A DNA stretch of 33,065 nt from assembly GCA_000436695.1 (NCBI GenBank), contig HF992636.1, positions 1,119-34,183 of the forward strand, in the 5' to 3' direction. Of this stretch, positions 1 through 7,386 are shown piece by piece; positions within the stretch are counted from its first letter, which is position 1; each line of letters opens with the position of its first letter. The position numbers and the translations under genes were made by a program. The stretch is from Prevotella sp. CAG:1185 (lineage in GTDB: Bacteria; Bacteroidota; Bacteroidia; Bacteroidales; Bacteroidaceae). A model generated the notes under the pieces. That model did not search any database, was not told where the DNA came from, and saw nothing but the letters and a program-made list of their open reading frames with translations.

Positions 1-2184
1 CCTGCCAAGTTTCCGCTGCTGCTTGCTCAGGGTGCCGAGGGAATTGCCGTAGGATTGTCGTCAAAGATTCTACCTCACAACCTCAACGAGATATGCGACG
101 CCGCCATAAGCTATCTGCACGGCGAGCCGTTTACGCTCTATCCCGACTTCCCCACCGGCGGAAGCATAGACGTGAGCAAATACAACGACGGACAGCGAGG
201 GGGCACGCTGAAGGTGAGGGCAAAGATAGAAAAGCTCGACAGCAAGACGCTCGTGATACGCGAAATACCTTTCGGCAAGACCACAACTACGCTTATCGAC
301 TCGATACTTAAGGCCATCGAGAAGGGCAAGATTAAGGCACGCAAGGTGGACGACAACACTGCCGCACAGGTGGAGATACAGGTTCATCTGGCTCCCGGAG
401 TGTCGTCAGACAAGGCCATCGACGCCCTTTATGCCTTCTCTGACTGCGAGATAAACATCTCGCCCAACTGTTGCGTCATTGAGGACAACAAGCCTAAGTT
501 CCTTACCTTGAGCGACGTGCTGCGTCATTCGACCGACCGCACCATGGCTCTGCTGCGCAAGGAACTCGAGATACGCAAGCACGAGCTGCTGGAGCAGTTG
601 CACTTCTCGTCGCTCGAAAAGATATTCATCGAGGAGCGCATTTATAAAGACCGCAAATTTGAGCAGGCTTCCGACATGGACGCAGCCTGCGAGCATATAG
701 ACAACAGGCTGACGCCGTTTTATCCGCAGATGATCCGTGAGGTTACCAAGGAAGACATCCTAAAGCTCATGGAGATAAAGATGGCGCGCATACTGAAGTT
801 CAACAAGGACAAAGCCGACGAGCTGATAGCCAAAATAAAGGCCGAGGTGGACGACATAAACCGTAAGCTCAACAACATGGTTGAGGTTACGTCCGACTGG
901 TTTAAATATCTGAAGGAGAAATACGGAGCATCGCATCCGCGACTCACCGAGATAAAGAACTTCGACACCATTGAAGCAACAAAGGTGGTGGAGGCCAACG
1001 AGAAACTGTATATCAACCGCGCAGACGGATTTATCGGCACGGCGCTGAAGAAAGACGAGTTTGTCTGCAACTGCTCCGACATCGACGACATCATAATCTT
1101 CTACAAGGAAGGTAAATACAAGGTGGTGCGCGTGGCCGACAAGATATTCGTCGGCAAGAACATCCTGCACGTGGCAGTGTTCAAGAAGAACGACCGGCGC
1201 ACCGTCTACAACGTGGTTTACCGCGACGGAAAGCAGGGCAAATACTTCATGAAACGCTTCTGCGTAACAAGCATTACGCGCGACCGCGAATACGAATTCA
1301 CGCAAGGCACGCCCGGATCGCGCGTTGTTTACTTCACTGCCAACCCCAACGGCGAGGCTGAAGTAATAAAAGTTACGCTCGACCCGGCACCGCGACTGAA
1401 GAATATTTTCAAGGAAAAAGACTTCTCTGAGGTTGCCATCAAGAGCCGTGGAGCCAAAGGCGTGGTGATGACGCGCTTCAATGTTCACCGCATTTCGCTC
1501 AAGAGTCACGGCCACAGCACGCTCGGCGGGCGCAAAGTATGGTTTGACCCGGATGTAAAACGACTCAACTACGACAACCACGGACGTCTGCTCGGCGAAT
1601 TTAACGAAGACGACAGCATACTGGTTGTGCTCGACAACGGCGACTTCTATCTCACCAACTTCGACGCAAACAACCATTATGAGGACAACATAAAGATTAT
1701 TGAGAAGTTTGATGAACACAAGGTGTGGACAGCCGTTCTATATGATGCCGACCAGCAGGGCTATCCTTACCTGAAGCGATTCAACATGGAGGCCACAAAG
1801 CGCAAGCAGAACTATGTCAGCGACAACCCGGCAAGCCGCCTCGTGGCGCTAACCGACGACCCGCATCCGAGATTCCTCGTAACATTCGGAGGCCGCGACG
1901 CGTTCCGCGGAACTATGGAGATCGATGCCGAACAGTTTGTCGGCGTGAAGGGATTCAAGGCAAAAGGCAAGCGCATAACTACCTGGGAGACTGAAAGCAT
2001 AGAGCAACTCGAACCGCTTGAGCAGCCAGAGCCTCAGACTGAAACAGAAGAACCTGAGCAACAGCCCGAACAGCCGGAAGCCGAACAGGAAAACCTCGAC
2101 CCCGATGCAGGCAAGAGTCAGCAGCAGGTTATCGACGAGATTACAGGACAGCTCAACCTTTTCAATGAAAATGAAGACAATTAA
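1..2184 (+). CDS. parC: DNA topoisomerase IV subunit A (ParC/GyrA family), 5' end cut by the window
   Basis: The open frame runs from base 1, so the gene starts upstream; an apparent TTG start at 55 is internal. The first residues (PAKFPLLLAQGAEGIAVG, then PHNLNE) match the segment just after the active-site tyrosine of type IIA topoisomerase A subunits, so roughly 180 N-terminal residues including that tyrosine are missing. What follows is the rest of the breakage-reunion core, a long coiled-coil region, and a beta-pinwheel C-terminal domain with repeated blades (for example SHGHSTLGGRKVWFDPDV). The tail is rich in Glu, Pro and Gln. I see no canonical GyrA box, which favours ParC over GyrA, and the sequence resembles the Bacteroidetes protein annotated as gyrase/topoisomerase IV subunit A. 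The enzyme passes DNA duplexes to decatenate or relax the chromosome. Its last codons overlap the next gene. Confidence 0.93.
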   Translation, partial: PAKFPLLLAQGAEGIAVGLSSKILPHNLNEICDAAISYLHGEPFTLYPDFPTGGSIDVSKYNDGQRGGTLKVRAKIEKLDSKTLVIREIPFGKTTTTLIDSILKAIEKGKIKARKVDDNTAAQVEIQVHLAPGVSSDKAIDALYAFSDCEINISPNCCVIEDNKPKFLTLSDVLRHSTDRTMALLRKELEIRKHELLEQLHFSSLEKIFIEERIYKDRKFEQASDMDAACEHIDNRLTPFYPQMIREVTKEDILKLMEIKMARILKFNKDKADELIAKIKAEVDDINRKLNNMVEVTSDWFKYLKEKYGASHPRLTEIKNFDTIEATKVVEANEKLYINRADGFIGTALKKDEFVCNCSDIDDIIIFYKEGKYKVVRVADKIFVGKNILHVAVFKKNDRRTVYNVVYRDGKQGKYFMKRFCVTSITRDREYEFTQGTPGSRVVYFTANPNGEAEVIKVTLDPAPRLKNIFKEKDFSEVAIKSRGAKGVVMTRFNVHRISLKSHGHSTLGGRKVWFDPDVKRLNYDNHGRLLGEFNEDDSILVVLDNGDFYLTNFDANNHYEDNIKIIEKFDEHKVWTAVLYDADQQGYPYLKRFNMEATKRKQNYVSDNPASRLVALTDDPHPRFLVTFGGRDAFRGTMEIDAEQFVGVKGFKAKGKRITTWETESIEQLEPLEQPEPQTETEEPEQQPEQPEAEQENLDPDAGKSQQQVIDEITGQLNLFNENEDN

Positions 2185-3055
2185 GCTATTTGCGCTCGCA
2201 GCCATGTTTGCCGCCTCAACGGCGGCTCAGGCACTGCCCTGCGGCAGCAGAGCCGACGGTGAACCGGCAGCGCACAGCCTTAAGGCCGACGGCGGCACTT
2301 ATGCCCCCGACACCATTAGGAACAACAAGATTATAACCAACGCACAGATGATTGGCGTCGGATCTGTGAACATTCTCGACACTTATCTCTCGCCCGAGAA
2401 GTATAGCGGCACCGAACTGCGCTACATCTCGCACACCTTGCGCGAGCGCAACGACAGCCGCTGGTCGCGCATGATTATTCATCAGGGCGACATGTCCTAC
2501 AGCAAGAACCGCGCCGGCAACGGCACCTACATTGCAGGCGACTACACATTCAGCTACGGCGTTCACTACAACTGGAACTTCTTTGACGGCAGCCTCAACA
2601 TCAAGGCGGGCGCACAGGCCGATGTCAGTGTGGGATTTCTCTACAACACGCGCAACAGCAACAACCCTGCGCAGGCACGAATGTCGGTAAACATATCGCC
2701 GTCGGCAGCAGCGACATACCGCTTTCGCCTTTGGCAGCGCAACTATTCGCTGCGCTATGAGCTGAGCGTTCCGCTCATCGGCATGATGTTCAGCCCCAAC
2801 TACGGCCAGTCGTACTACGAGATTTTCAGCCGCGGCAACTACGACCACAACATCGTGCCGACAACCATAGGCAGCACGCCGTCGCTCCGCCAGATGCTTA
2901 CATTCGACTTCTCGCTTGGCCGCACCACCCTGCGCCTTGGCTATTTGGGTGACTTCAGGCAGGCCAAGGTCAACAACCTGAAATATCATTCTTACTCTAA
3001 CATGCTGGTTATCGGCATTGTCAGACAGTTCAACATAACCAAAATAGTACCATGA
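2165..3055 (+). CDS. DUF3316-like exported protein
   Basis: The protein has about 296 residues if ATG 2165 is used; an ATG two codons later (2171) is equally possible. The frame is open further upstream, but those codons overlap parC and do not look like a protein start. The N-terminus is a clear signal peptide (MKMKTIKLFALAAMFAASTA, cleavage near AQA). The mature part alternates polar and aromatic residues, with many Tyr, Arg and Asn (YISHTLRERNDSRWSRM, GDYTFSYGVHYNWNF), and ends in repeated beta-strand-like segments. This suggests an outer-membrane or periplasmic beta-rich protein. From memory it fits DUF3316, a Bacteroidetes family of unknown function. It overlaps parC by about 20 bases and the next gene by 4 bases (ATGA), so it is probably translationally coupled. 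Confidence 0.8.
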   Translation: MKMKTIKLFALAAMFAASTAAQALPCGSRADGEPAAHSLKADGGTYAPDTIRNNKIITNAQMIGVGSVNILDTYLSPEKYSGTELRYISHTLRERNDSRWSRMIIHQGDMSYSKNRAGNGTYIAGDYTFSYGVHYNWNFFDGSLNIKAGAQADVSVGFLYNTRNSNNPAQARMSVNISPSAAATYRFRLWQRNYSLRYELSVPLIGMMFSPNYGQSYYEIFSRGNYDHNIVPTTIGSTPSLRQMLTFDFSLGRTTLRLGYLGDFRQAKVNNLKYHSYSNMLVIGIVRQFNITKIVP

Positions 3056-4065
3056 GAAGAGTATTAAACTTTCTGTTTCCGCTCATTGTGGCACTTGCCG
3101 CTGTGTCGTGTGTCGATGAAGAAGAATACAGCGACGACCCGCGCGGCAACTTCGAGGCACTTTGGAAGATTATCAACGAGCATTATTGCTTCTTCGACTA
3201 TAAGAACAGCGAATACGGACTCGACTGGAACGAGGTGTACGCGCGCTACAGCCGTCAGATTGACAACAGCATGACAAGCACTCAGCTGTTTGAAGTATTG
3301 GGCAATATGCTTGGCGAACTGCGCGACGGACACGTCAACATGTACGCGTCGTTCGACCAGTCGCGCTACTGGAGTTGGAAAGAAGACTATCCCGCCAACT
3401 TCAGCGACTCGCTGCAGCGCCGCTATCTCGGCACCGACTATAAGATTTCTTCAGGCATCAAATACCGCAAGCTCGACGACAACATTGGCTACATCTACTG
3501 CGGTTCGTTCTCTAACACGATAGGAAGCGGCAACCTTGACGAAATTCTGATGGATCTCGCCACGTGCAACGCTCTCATCGTTGACATAAGAGACAACGGC
3601 GGAGGAATGCTTACTTCGGCCGAGACTCTGGCATCGCGCTTCACCGACGAGGAGATACTCGTGGGCTACATGCAGCACAAGACGGGTCCCGGACACAACG
3701 ACTTCTCGGCCCTTGAGGAGCAAAAGCTCAAGCCGTCGAGCGGACTGAGATGGCACAAGCCCGTGGCTGTGCTTACCAACAGGTCGGTGTTCAGCGCCGC
3801 CAACGAGTTTGTTAAGTATATGAAATGCTGCCCCGGCGTGACCATTATAGGCGACAAGACGGGCGGAGGCGCAGGCATGCCGTTCAGCAGCGAGCTGCCC
3901 AACGGATGGTCGGTGCGCTTCAGTGCATGCCCTATGTACGACCGCAACAAGAACTGCACCGAGTTTGGCATAGAGCCTGACCACAACGTACAGCTCACCG
4001 ACAGCGATTTTGCCAAAGGCCGCGACACTATAATAGAATATGCACGCAACATCCTTAACCAATGA
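3052..4065 (+). CDS. S41 family peptidase, lipoprotein
   Basis: The 337-residue protein begins with a lipoprotein signal peptide; the lipobox is AVSC with Cys20 as the expected acylated residue, followed by an acidic stretch that in Bacteroidetes often goes with surface or outer-membrane sorting. The C-terminal half has the tail-specific protease core: VDIRDNGGG at about 177-185, the probable nucleophile Ser248 in VFSAANEF, and Lys269 in GDKTGGG, the usual Ser/Lys dyad. I see no clear PDZ domain between the N-terminal helical part (LGELRDGHVNMYA) and the core, so it resembles the PDZ-less Tricorn-core-like S41 peptidases of Bacteroidetes. The substrate is unknown. ATG 3052 overlaps the upstream stop and its own stop overlaps the next ATG, which suggests one transcript from parC or an internal promoter. 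Confidence 0.88.
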   Translation: MRRVLNFLFPLIVALAAVSCVDEEEYSDDPRGNFEALWKIINEHYCFFDYKNSEYGLDWNEVYARYSRQIDNSMTSTQLFEVLGNMLGELRDGHVNMYASFDQSRYWSWKEDYPANFSDSLQRRYLGTDYKISSGIKYRKLDDNIGYIYCGSFSNTIGSGNLDEILMDLATCNALIVDIRDNGGGMLTSAETLASRFTDEEILVGYMQHKTGPGHNDFSALEEQKLKPSSGLRWHKPVAVLTNRSVFSAANEFVKYMKCCPGVTIIGDKTGGGAGMPFSSELPNGWSVRFSACPMYDRNKNCTEFGIEPDHNVQLTDSDFAKGRDTIIEYARNILNQ

Positions 4066-4862
4066 ACAACAGCAACACTTCTGACACTATAAAGCTCGAC
4101 AGCCTGACCATAGGCTACAAGACACGCGACGGCATACGCACCGTGGCAAAGGACATCAACGCGTCTATAATAAGCGGCAAGCTGACCTGCCTAATAGGAA
4201 CCAACGGCATAGGCAAGTCAACACTGCTAAGAACTCTGTCGGGATTTCAGCCACATCTGGGCGGAAGCATAGTCATCAACGGCAGCGAGTTGTCGGGATA
4301 CAAGCCGCGCGACCTCTCGCGCGTTGTCAGCGTGGTGCTTACGTCCAGGCCGTCGTCGGTCAACTTCACCGTCGAAGAGATTGTTGCGCTTGGCCGCACG
4401 CCTTACACAGGGTTCTGGGGAACGCTCAGCGACAAAGACAAAGCAATAGTTGACGAGAGCATGAAACTGGCAGGCATATATCACCTTGCCAAGCGCAATG
4501 CCATGTCGCTTAGCGACGGCGAACGTCAGAAGATGATGATAGCCAAGGCTCTTGCACAGCAGACGCCCGTGATAATGCTCGACGAGCCAACCGCCTTCCT
4601 CGATTATCCGAGCAAGGTGGAGACCATGTTGCTGCTTGCACATCTGTGCCGCGACGAGGGCAAGACAATATTCATGTCGTCGCACGACCTCGAACTCGTC
4701 ATTCAGCTTGCCGACATTCTTTGGGTTATGGAACAGGACGGCACTCTGTCTGTAGGCACACCCGACGCACTTGCCGACGACGGAACGCTCAGCCGCTTCA
4801 TTGAGCGCACGGGGATAAAGTTTGACAAAGAGGCTATGAAAATCACCGTGTGCAAGAACTGA
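4062..4862 (+). CDS. ABC transporter ATP-binding protein, iron-siderophore/cobalamin type
   Basis: The 266-residue ATPase has all the expected motifs: Walker A GTNGIGKST (46-54), signature LSDGE (150-154), Walker B VIMLDEP (170-176) and the H-loop His208 in SSHDL. The layout and C-terminal extension resemble FecE/BtuD/FhuC, which power uptake of iron-siderophore complexes or vitamin B12 with a FecCD permease and a binding protein. Neither partner lies in this window: the upstream neighbour is an S41 peptidase with a 4-base ATGA overlap, and a two-component system follows. It is therefore an orphan ATPase here, and its substrate cannot be read from context. The cobalamin genes 25 kb away make B12 one option but are weak evidence. 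Confidence 0.88.
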   Translation: MNNSNTSDTIKLDSLTIGYKTRDGIRTVAKDINASIISGKLTCLIGTNGIGKSTLLRTLSGFQPHLGGSIVINGSELSGYKPRDLSRVVSVVLTSRPSSVNFTVEEIVALGRTPYTGFWGTLSDKDKAIVDESMKLAGIYHLAKRNAMSLSDGERQKMMIAKALAQQTPVIMLDEPTAFLDYPSKVETMLLLAHLCRDEGKTIFMSSHDLELVIQLADILWVMEQDGTLSVGTPDALADDGTLSRFIERTGIKFDKEAMKITVCKN

Positions 4863-4968
4863 ACAAAGAGGCATTGCAAACATATAAAGCACTGCATGCA
4901 TACACACATGCCGGCATCTGAACGTTTTACTTAAAATTTTCCAAGAATTCATATTTTTTGTCCACGCC

Positions 4969-5000
4969 TGTGATAAGTTTTGATTAATTACTTAAATTTG
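4969..5000 (+). promoter_or_regulatory. Putative Bacteroidetes-type promoter of the two-component operon
   Basis: A -7 element TAAATTTG (4993-5000) matches the TAnnTTTG consensus exactly. A weak -33 element TGTG (4969-4972) lies 20 bases upstream. The first good start codon, ATG 5028, follows 27 bases later. This is a consensus match only. Confidence 0.5.
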
Positions 5001-5027
5001 CATCAGAAACTTAAATGTTCACAAGCC

Positions 5028-5714
5028 ATGCAATCCATACTTATCATTGAAGACGACAAAAGAGTGGCCGACCTGCTGAGAACCGGACTTGAAGAGAACG
5101 GTTATCAGACTATGGTGGCATACGACGGCGAAATGGGGCTGCGGCTGTTTGCATCAAACAGCTTCAACCTTGTGCTTTCTGACATCGTTCTTCCTAAGCT
5201 GGACGGCTTTGAACTCTGCAAAGAGATAAGAAAGACCAACGCGTCGGTGCCTATACTCATGCTTACCGCGCTTGGCTCTACAAACGACAAGCTCGACGGA
5301 TTTGACGCCGGAGCCGACGATTATATGGTTAAGCCTTTCGACTTCCGCGAACTCAACGCACGAATTAAAGCGCTGCTGAAACGTAACACCAACATAACAA
5401 CAGAGCAGCCCGAAAGGCTTGAATATGCCGACCTTACGATAAACCTCAAGAGAAAAGAGGTTTGGCGAAACGGAATAATGATAAAGCTTTCGCCAAAATA
5501 ATACAATCTGCTGCAATATCTCACGGAGAACGCCGAACGGGTGATAAGCCGCACAGAGATTGCCGAGAAGGTATGGCACACCCACTTTGACACAGGCACT
5601 AACTTCATCGATGTTTACATAAACTATCTCAGAAAGAAGGTTGACAAGGAATTCAGCACCAAACTGATACACACAAGGCCCGGTATAGGCTTTATATTCA
5701 CCGACAAGCCATGA
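5028..5714 (+). pseudogene. OmpR-family response regulator interrupted by an in-frame stop codon
   Basis: The chosen start is ATG 5028 (MQSILIIEDD); the open frame goes back to a TTG at 4980, but that is leader sequence. The receiver domain is complete: acidic pair Asp9-Asp10, phospho-acceptor Asp52 (SDIVLP), Thr80 and Lys102 (VKPF). After a linker the winged-helix domain starts, but codon 158 (5499-5501) is TAA. The same frame then continues without a break to the stop at 5712-5714 and encodes the rest of the domain (YNLLQYL, RTEIAEKVW, FIDVYINYLRKKVD, HTRPGIGF). In intact homologues the motif reads LSPKE-YNLL, so one GAA to TAA change explains the break. The 157-residue product would keep phosphorylation but lose the recognition helix and wing. 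The end of the old frame overlaps the kinase ATG (ATGA at 5711). Confidence 0.9.
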
Positions 5715-7081
5715 AAATACGCACAGCACTGACATTAAAGAACACATGCGCCACGGCAGCCGTTTTTCTGCTGTGTACGATATTGGTATATATTGTCAGC
5801 GAACGCACACGCAGCAACACTTTCTTTCACGACCTTAGAAGTGAAGCCATAACAAAGGCGCACCTGTTTCTGCAAAACAAGGTTGACCCAAAGACAATGC
5901 AGGACATTTATCTCAACAACAAGGAATTTATCAATGAAGTTGAGGTTGCCATCTACACGCCAGACTTTAAGATGCTGTATCATGACGCCGTGCAGAATGA
6001 CATAATAAAGGAAAGCCGACAGATGATAAACAGCATACTGAACAAAAGGGAAATAGACTTCTATATCGGCAAATATCAGGGCATAGGCATGCTCTACACG
6101 CTCAACGGCAAGAACTACATCGTAACTGCTGCTGCCTATGACGGATACGGATATGCCAACCTGGCAAAGCTGAAGAATGCTTTGCTCATATTATTCGTCA
6201 TAGCCCTAGCCCTGCTGTTTGCTACGGGCTACATCCTTGCACGCACAGCCCTGCGCCCAATAAGGGAGATTGTGAAAGAGGCTGATATAATAACCGCGTC
6301 AGAAATATCAAGACGGCTGCCGGTAAAGAACAGCAAGGATGAACTCGGAGAACTCTCCACAACGTTCAACGCACTTCTTAATCGTCTGGAAATATCGTTC
6401 AACGCACAAAAGATGTTCGTCAGCAACGTATCGCACGAACTTAGAACTCCGCTTGCAGCACTCACAGCCGAACTCGACATCGCATCGCAGAAAGAACGCA
6501 ACAGCACGCAATATCGCACCACAATAATTAACGCCCTTAACGACGCAAGGCGCATGAACAAACTTATCGACGGACTGCTGAACCTTGCCAAGGCCGACTA
6601 TCAGCAGGAACAGATTAAGATGGAGCATCTGCGTCTGGACGAACTGCTGCTCGACGTTAGAGAATTTATACTTAGAGCACATCCCGACTATCACGTTGAA
6701 ATAATATTCGAACAGGAAGAAGCCGAAGACGACAGAATGATAACCGTAAACGGCAACCATTATCTGCTGTCTATAGCATTCTCGAATCTTATAGAGAACA
6801 ACTGCAAATATTCTGCCGACCACTCTTCGTTCATACAGATTTCTTATTGGGACAAAAGCGCCGTGGTGCGCTGTTCCGACGACGGAATAGGAATGTCTGA
6901 CAACGACAAGCAACATCTTTTTAAACTGTTTTATCGTGGCGAGCAGGAGGAGATAGCCGAAGGACATGGCATAGGCATGACTCTTTCGCAAAAGATAATA
7001 CATCTGCACAAAGGAGAGATTGCCGTACATTCTGAAAAAGAAAAAGGCACTACGTTCATCGTTGAACTTCCGCACATATAA
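5711..7081 (+). CDS. Sensor histidine kinase
   Basis: The 456-residue kinase appears intact. It has a first membrane segment at about 13-30, a periplasmic domain of about 120 residues, a second membrane segment at about 154-178, and a HAMP-like region to about 232. The phospho-acceptor is His242 in SHELRTPLAAL. The ATPase domain shows the N box (NLIENNCKYS, 359-368), G1 box (DDGIGM, 390-395) and G2 box (GHGIGM, 418-423). It would autophosphorylate in response to a periplasmic or envelope signal and pass phosphate to the upstream regulator, whose gene overlaps its ATG by 4 bases. Because that regulator stops 212 bases early, translational coupling into the kinase may be reduced. The signal is unknown; the adjacent magnesium-type ATPase gene suggests a divalent-cation or envelope-stress signal. 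Confidence 0.92.
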   Translation: MKIRTALTLKNTCATAAVFLLCTILVYIVSERTRSNTFFHDLRSEAITKAHLFLQNKVDPKTMQDIYLNNKEFINEVEVAIYTPDFKMLYHDAVQNDIIKESRQMINSILNKREIDFYIGKYQGIGMLYTLNGKNYIVTAAAYDGYGYANLAKLKNALLILFVIALALLFATGYILARTALRPIREIVKEADIITASEISRRLPVKNSKDELGELSTTFNALLNRLEISFNAQKMFVSNVSHELRTPLAALTAELDIASQKERNSTQYRTTIINALNDARRMNKLIDGLLNLAKADYQQEQIKMEHLRLDELLLDVREFILRAHPDYHVEIIFEQEEAEDDRMITVNGNHYLLSIAFSNLIENNCKYSADHSSFIQISYWDKSAVVRCSDDGIGMSDNDKQHLFKLFYRGEQEEIAEGHGIGMTLSQKIIHLHKGEIAVHSEKEKGTTFIVELPHI

Positions 7082-7183
7082 CATTCAGTCGGCAACAAGT
7101 TTAAATTCATATATCCGTAACTTTCAGATTAGCAACACATTACAGGCCACAGACACGCCAAACAAGACCTAACATTGAAATTT

Positions 7184-7253
7184 CTCTAATGATTTTCTAA
7201 TACCGTTCTAATAACATTCTAACGGCGTTACAGAAAAACATTTCCGACTTTTG
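7184..7253 (+). promoter_or_regulatory. Four TTCTAA(T/C) repeats with an 11-bp period upstream of a -7-like box
   Basis: CTAAT/CTAAC cores start at 7186, 7197, 7208 and 7219, each exactly 11 bases apart; the last three are preceded by TT. The series ends 22 bases before GACTTTTG (7246-7253), a near match to TAnnTTTG. I see no -33 element. Tandem direct repeats on one DNA face at 11-bp spacing, abutting a promoter without a good upstream box, are the classic arrangement for an activator of the OmpR/PhoB family. The obvious candidate is the regulator encoded at 5028-5714, which here lacks its DNA-binding end. Confidence 0.6.
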
Positions 7254-7296
7254 CAGCGTAAGAACTAATAAACCCAATCGGGCATCAGGAGCCGGC

Positions 7297-7323
7297 ATGG
7301 CATCATTCTACTTGAAACATTAA
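7297..7323 (+). CDS. Possible 8-residue leader peptide in the mgtA leader
   Basis: ATG 7297 opens a short frame (MASFYLKH then TAA) in the transcribed leader before mgtA. An AGGAG lies about 8 bases upstream, which is notable because genes in this window generally lack Shine-Dalgarno sequences. Enterobacterial mgtA has a regulatory leader peptide (MgtL), but that is only an analogy; nothing here shows homology. The frame may be chance. Confidence 0.2.
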   Translation: MASFYLKH

Positions 7324-7386
7324 ACGATATGCAGCCTAATGACTGATTTTGTATGAAGTATTAATCTAAAAAAACACGGATACGCT

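Larger units (their letters stand above)
7082..7386 (+). other. Intergenic region between kinase and mgtA: operator, promoter and leader
   Basis: These 305 bases hold no long reading frame. The first 100 bases show nothing I can name. Bases 7184-7223 contain the four phased repeats described separately, followed by a -7-like box at 7246-7253. The remaining leader of about 130 bases holds a very short reading frame at 7297-7323. No clear intrinsic terminator follows the kinase gene. Confidence 0.6.

Noticed and set aside
55..57. TTG as the start of the topoisomerase gene
   Set aside because: The frame is open back to base 1, and the upstream residues match the family, so the gene is simply cut by the window edge.
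760..1719. Long open frame on the minus strand (319 codons)
   Set aside because: It lies antisense to the topoisomerase gene, has a biased Val/Leu/His composition typical of a shadow frame, and shows no domain.
4980..5027. TTG 4980 as the response-regulator start
   Set aside because: The receiver domain begins at MQSILIIEDD (5028), and the -7 box at 4993-5000 would lie inside the coding region.
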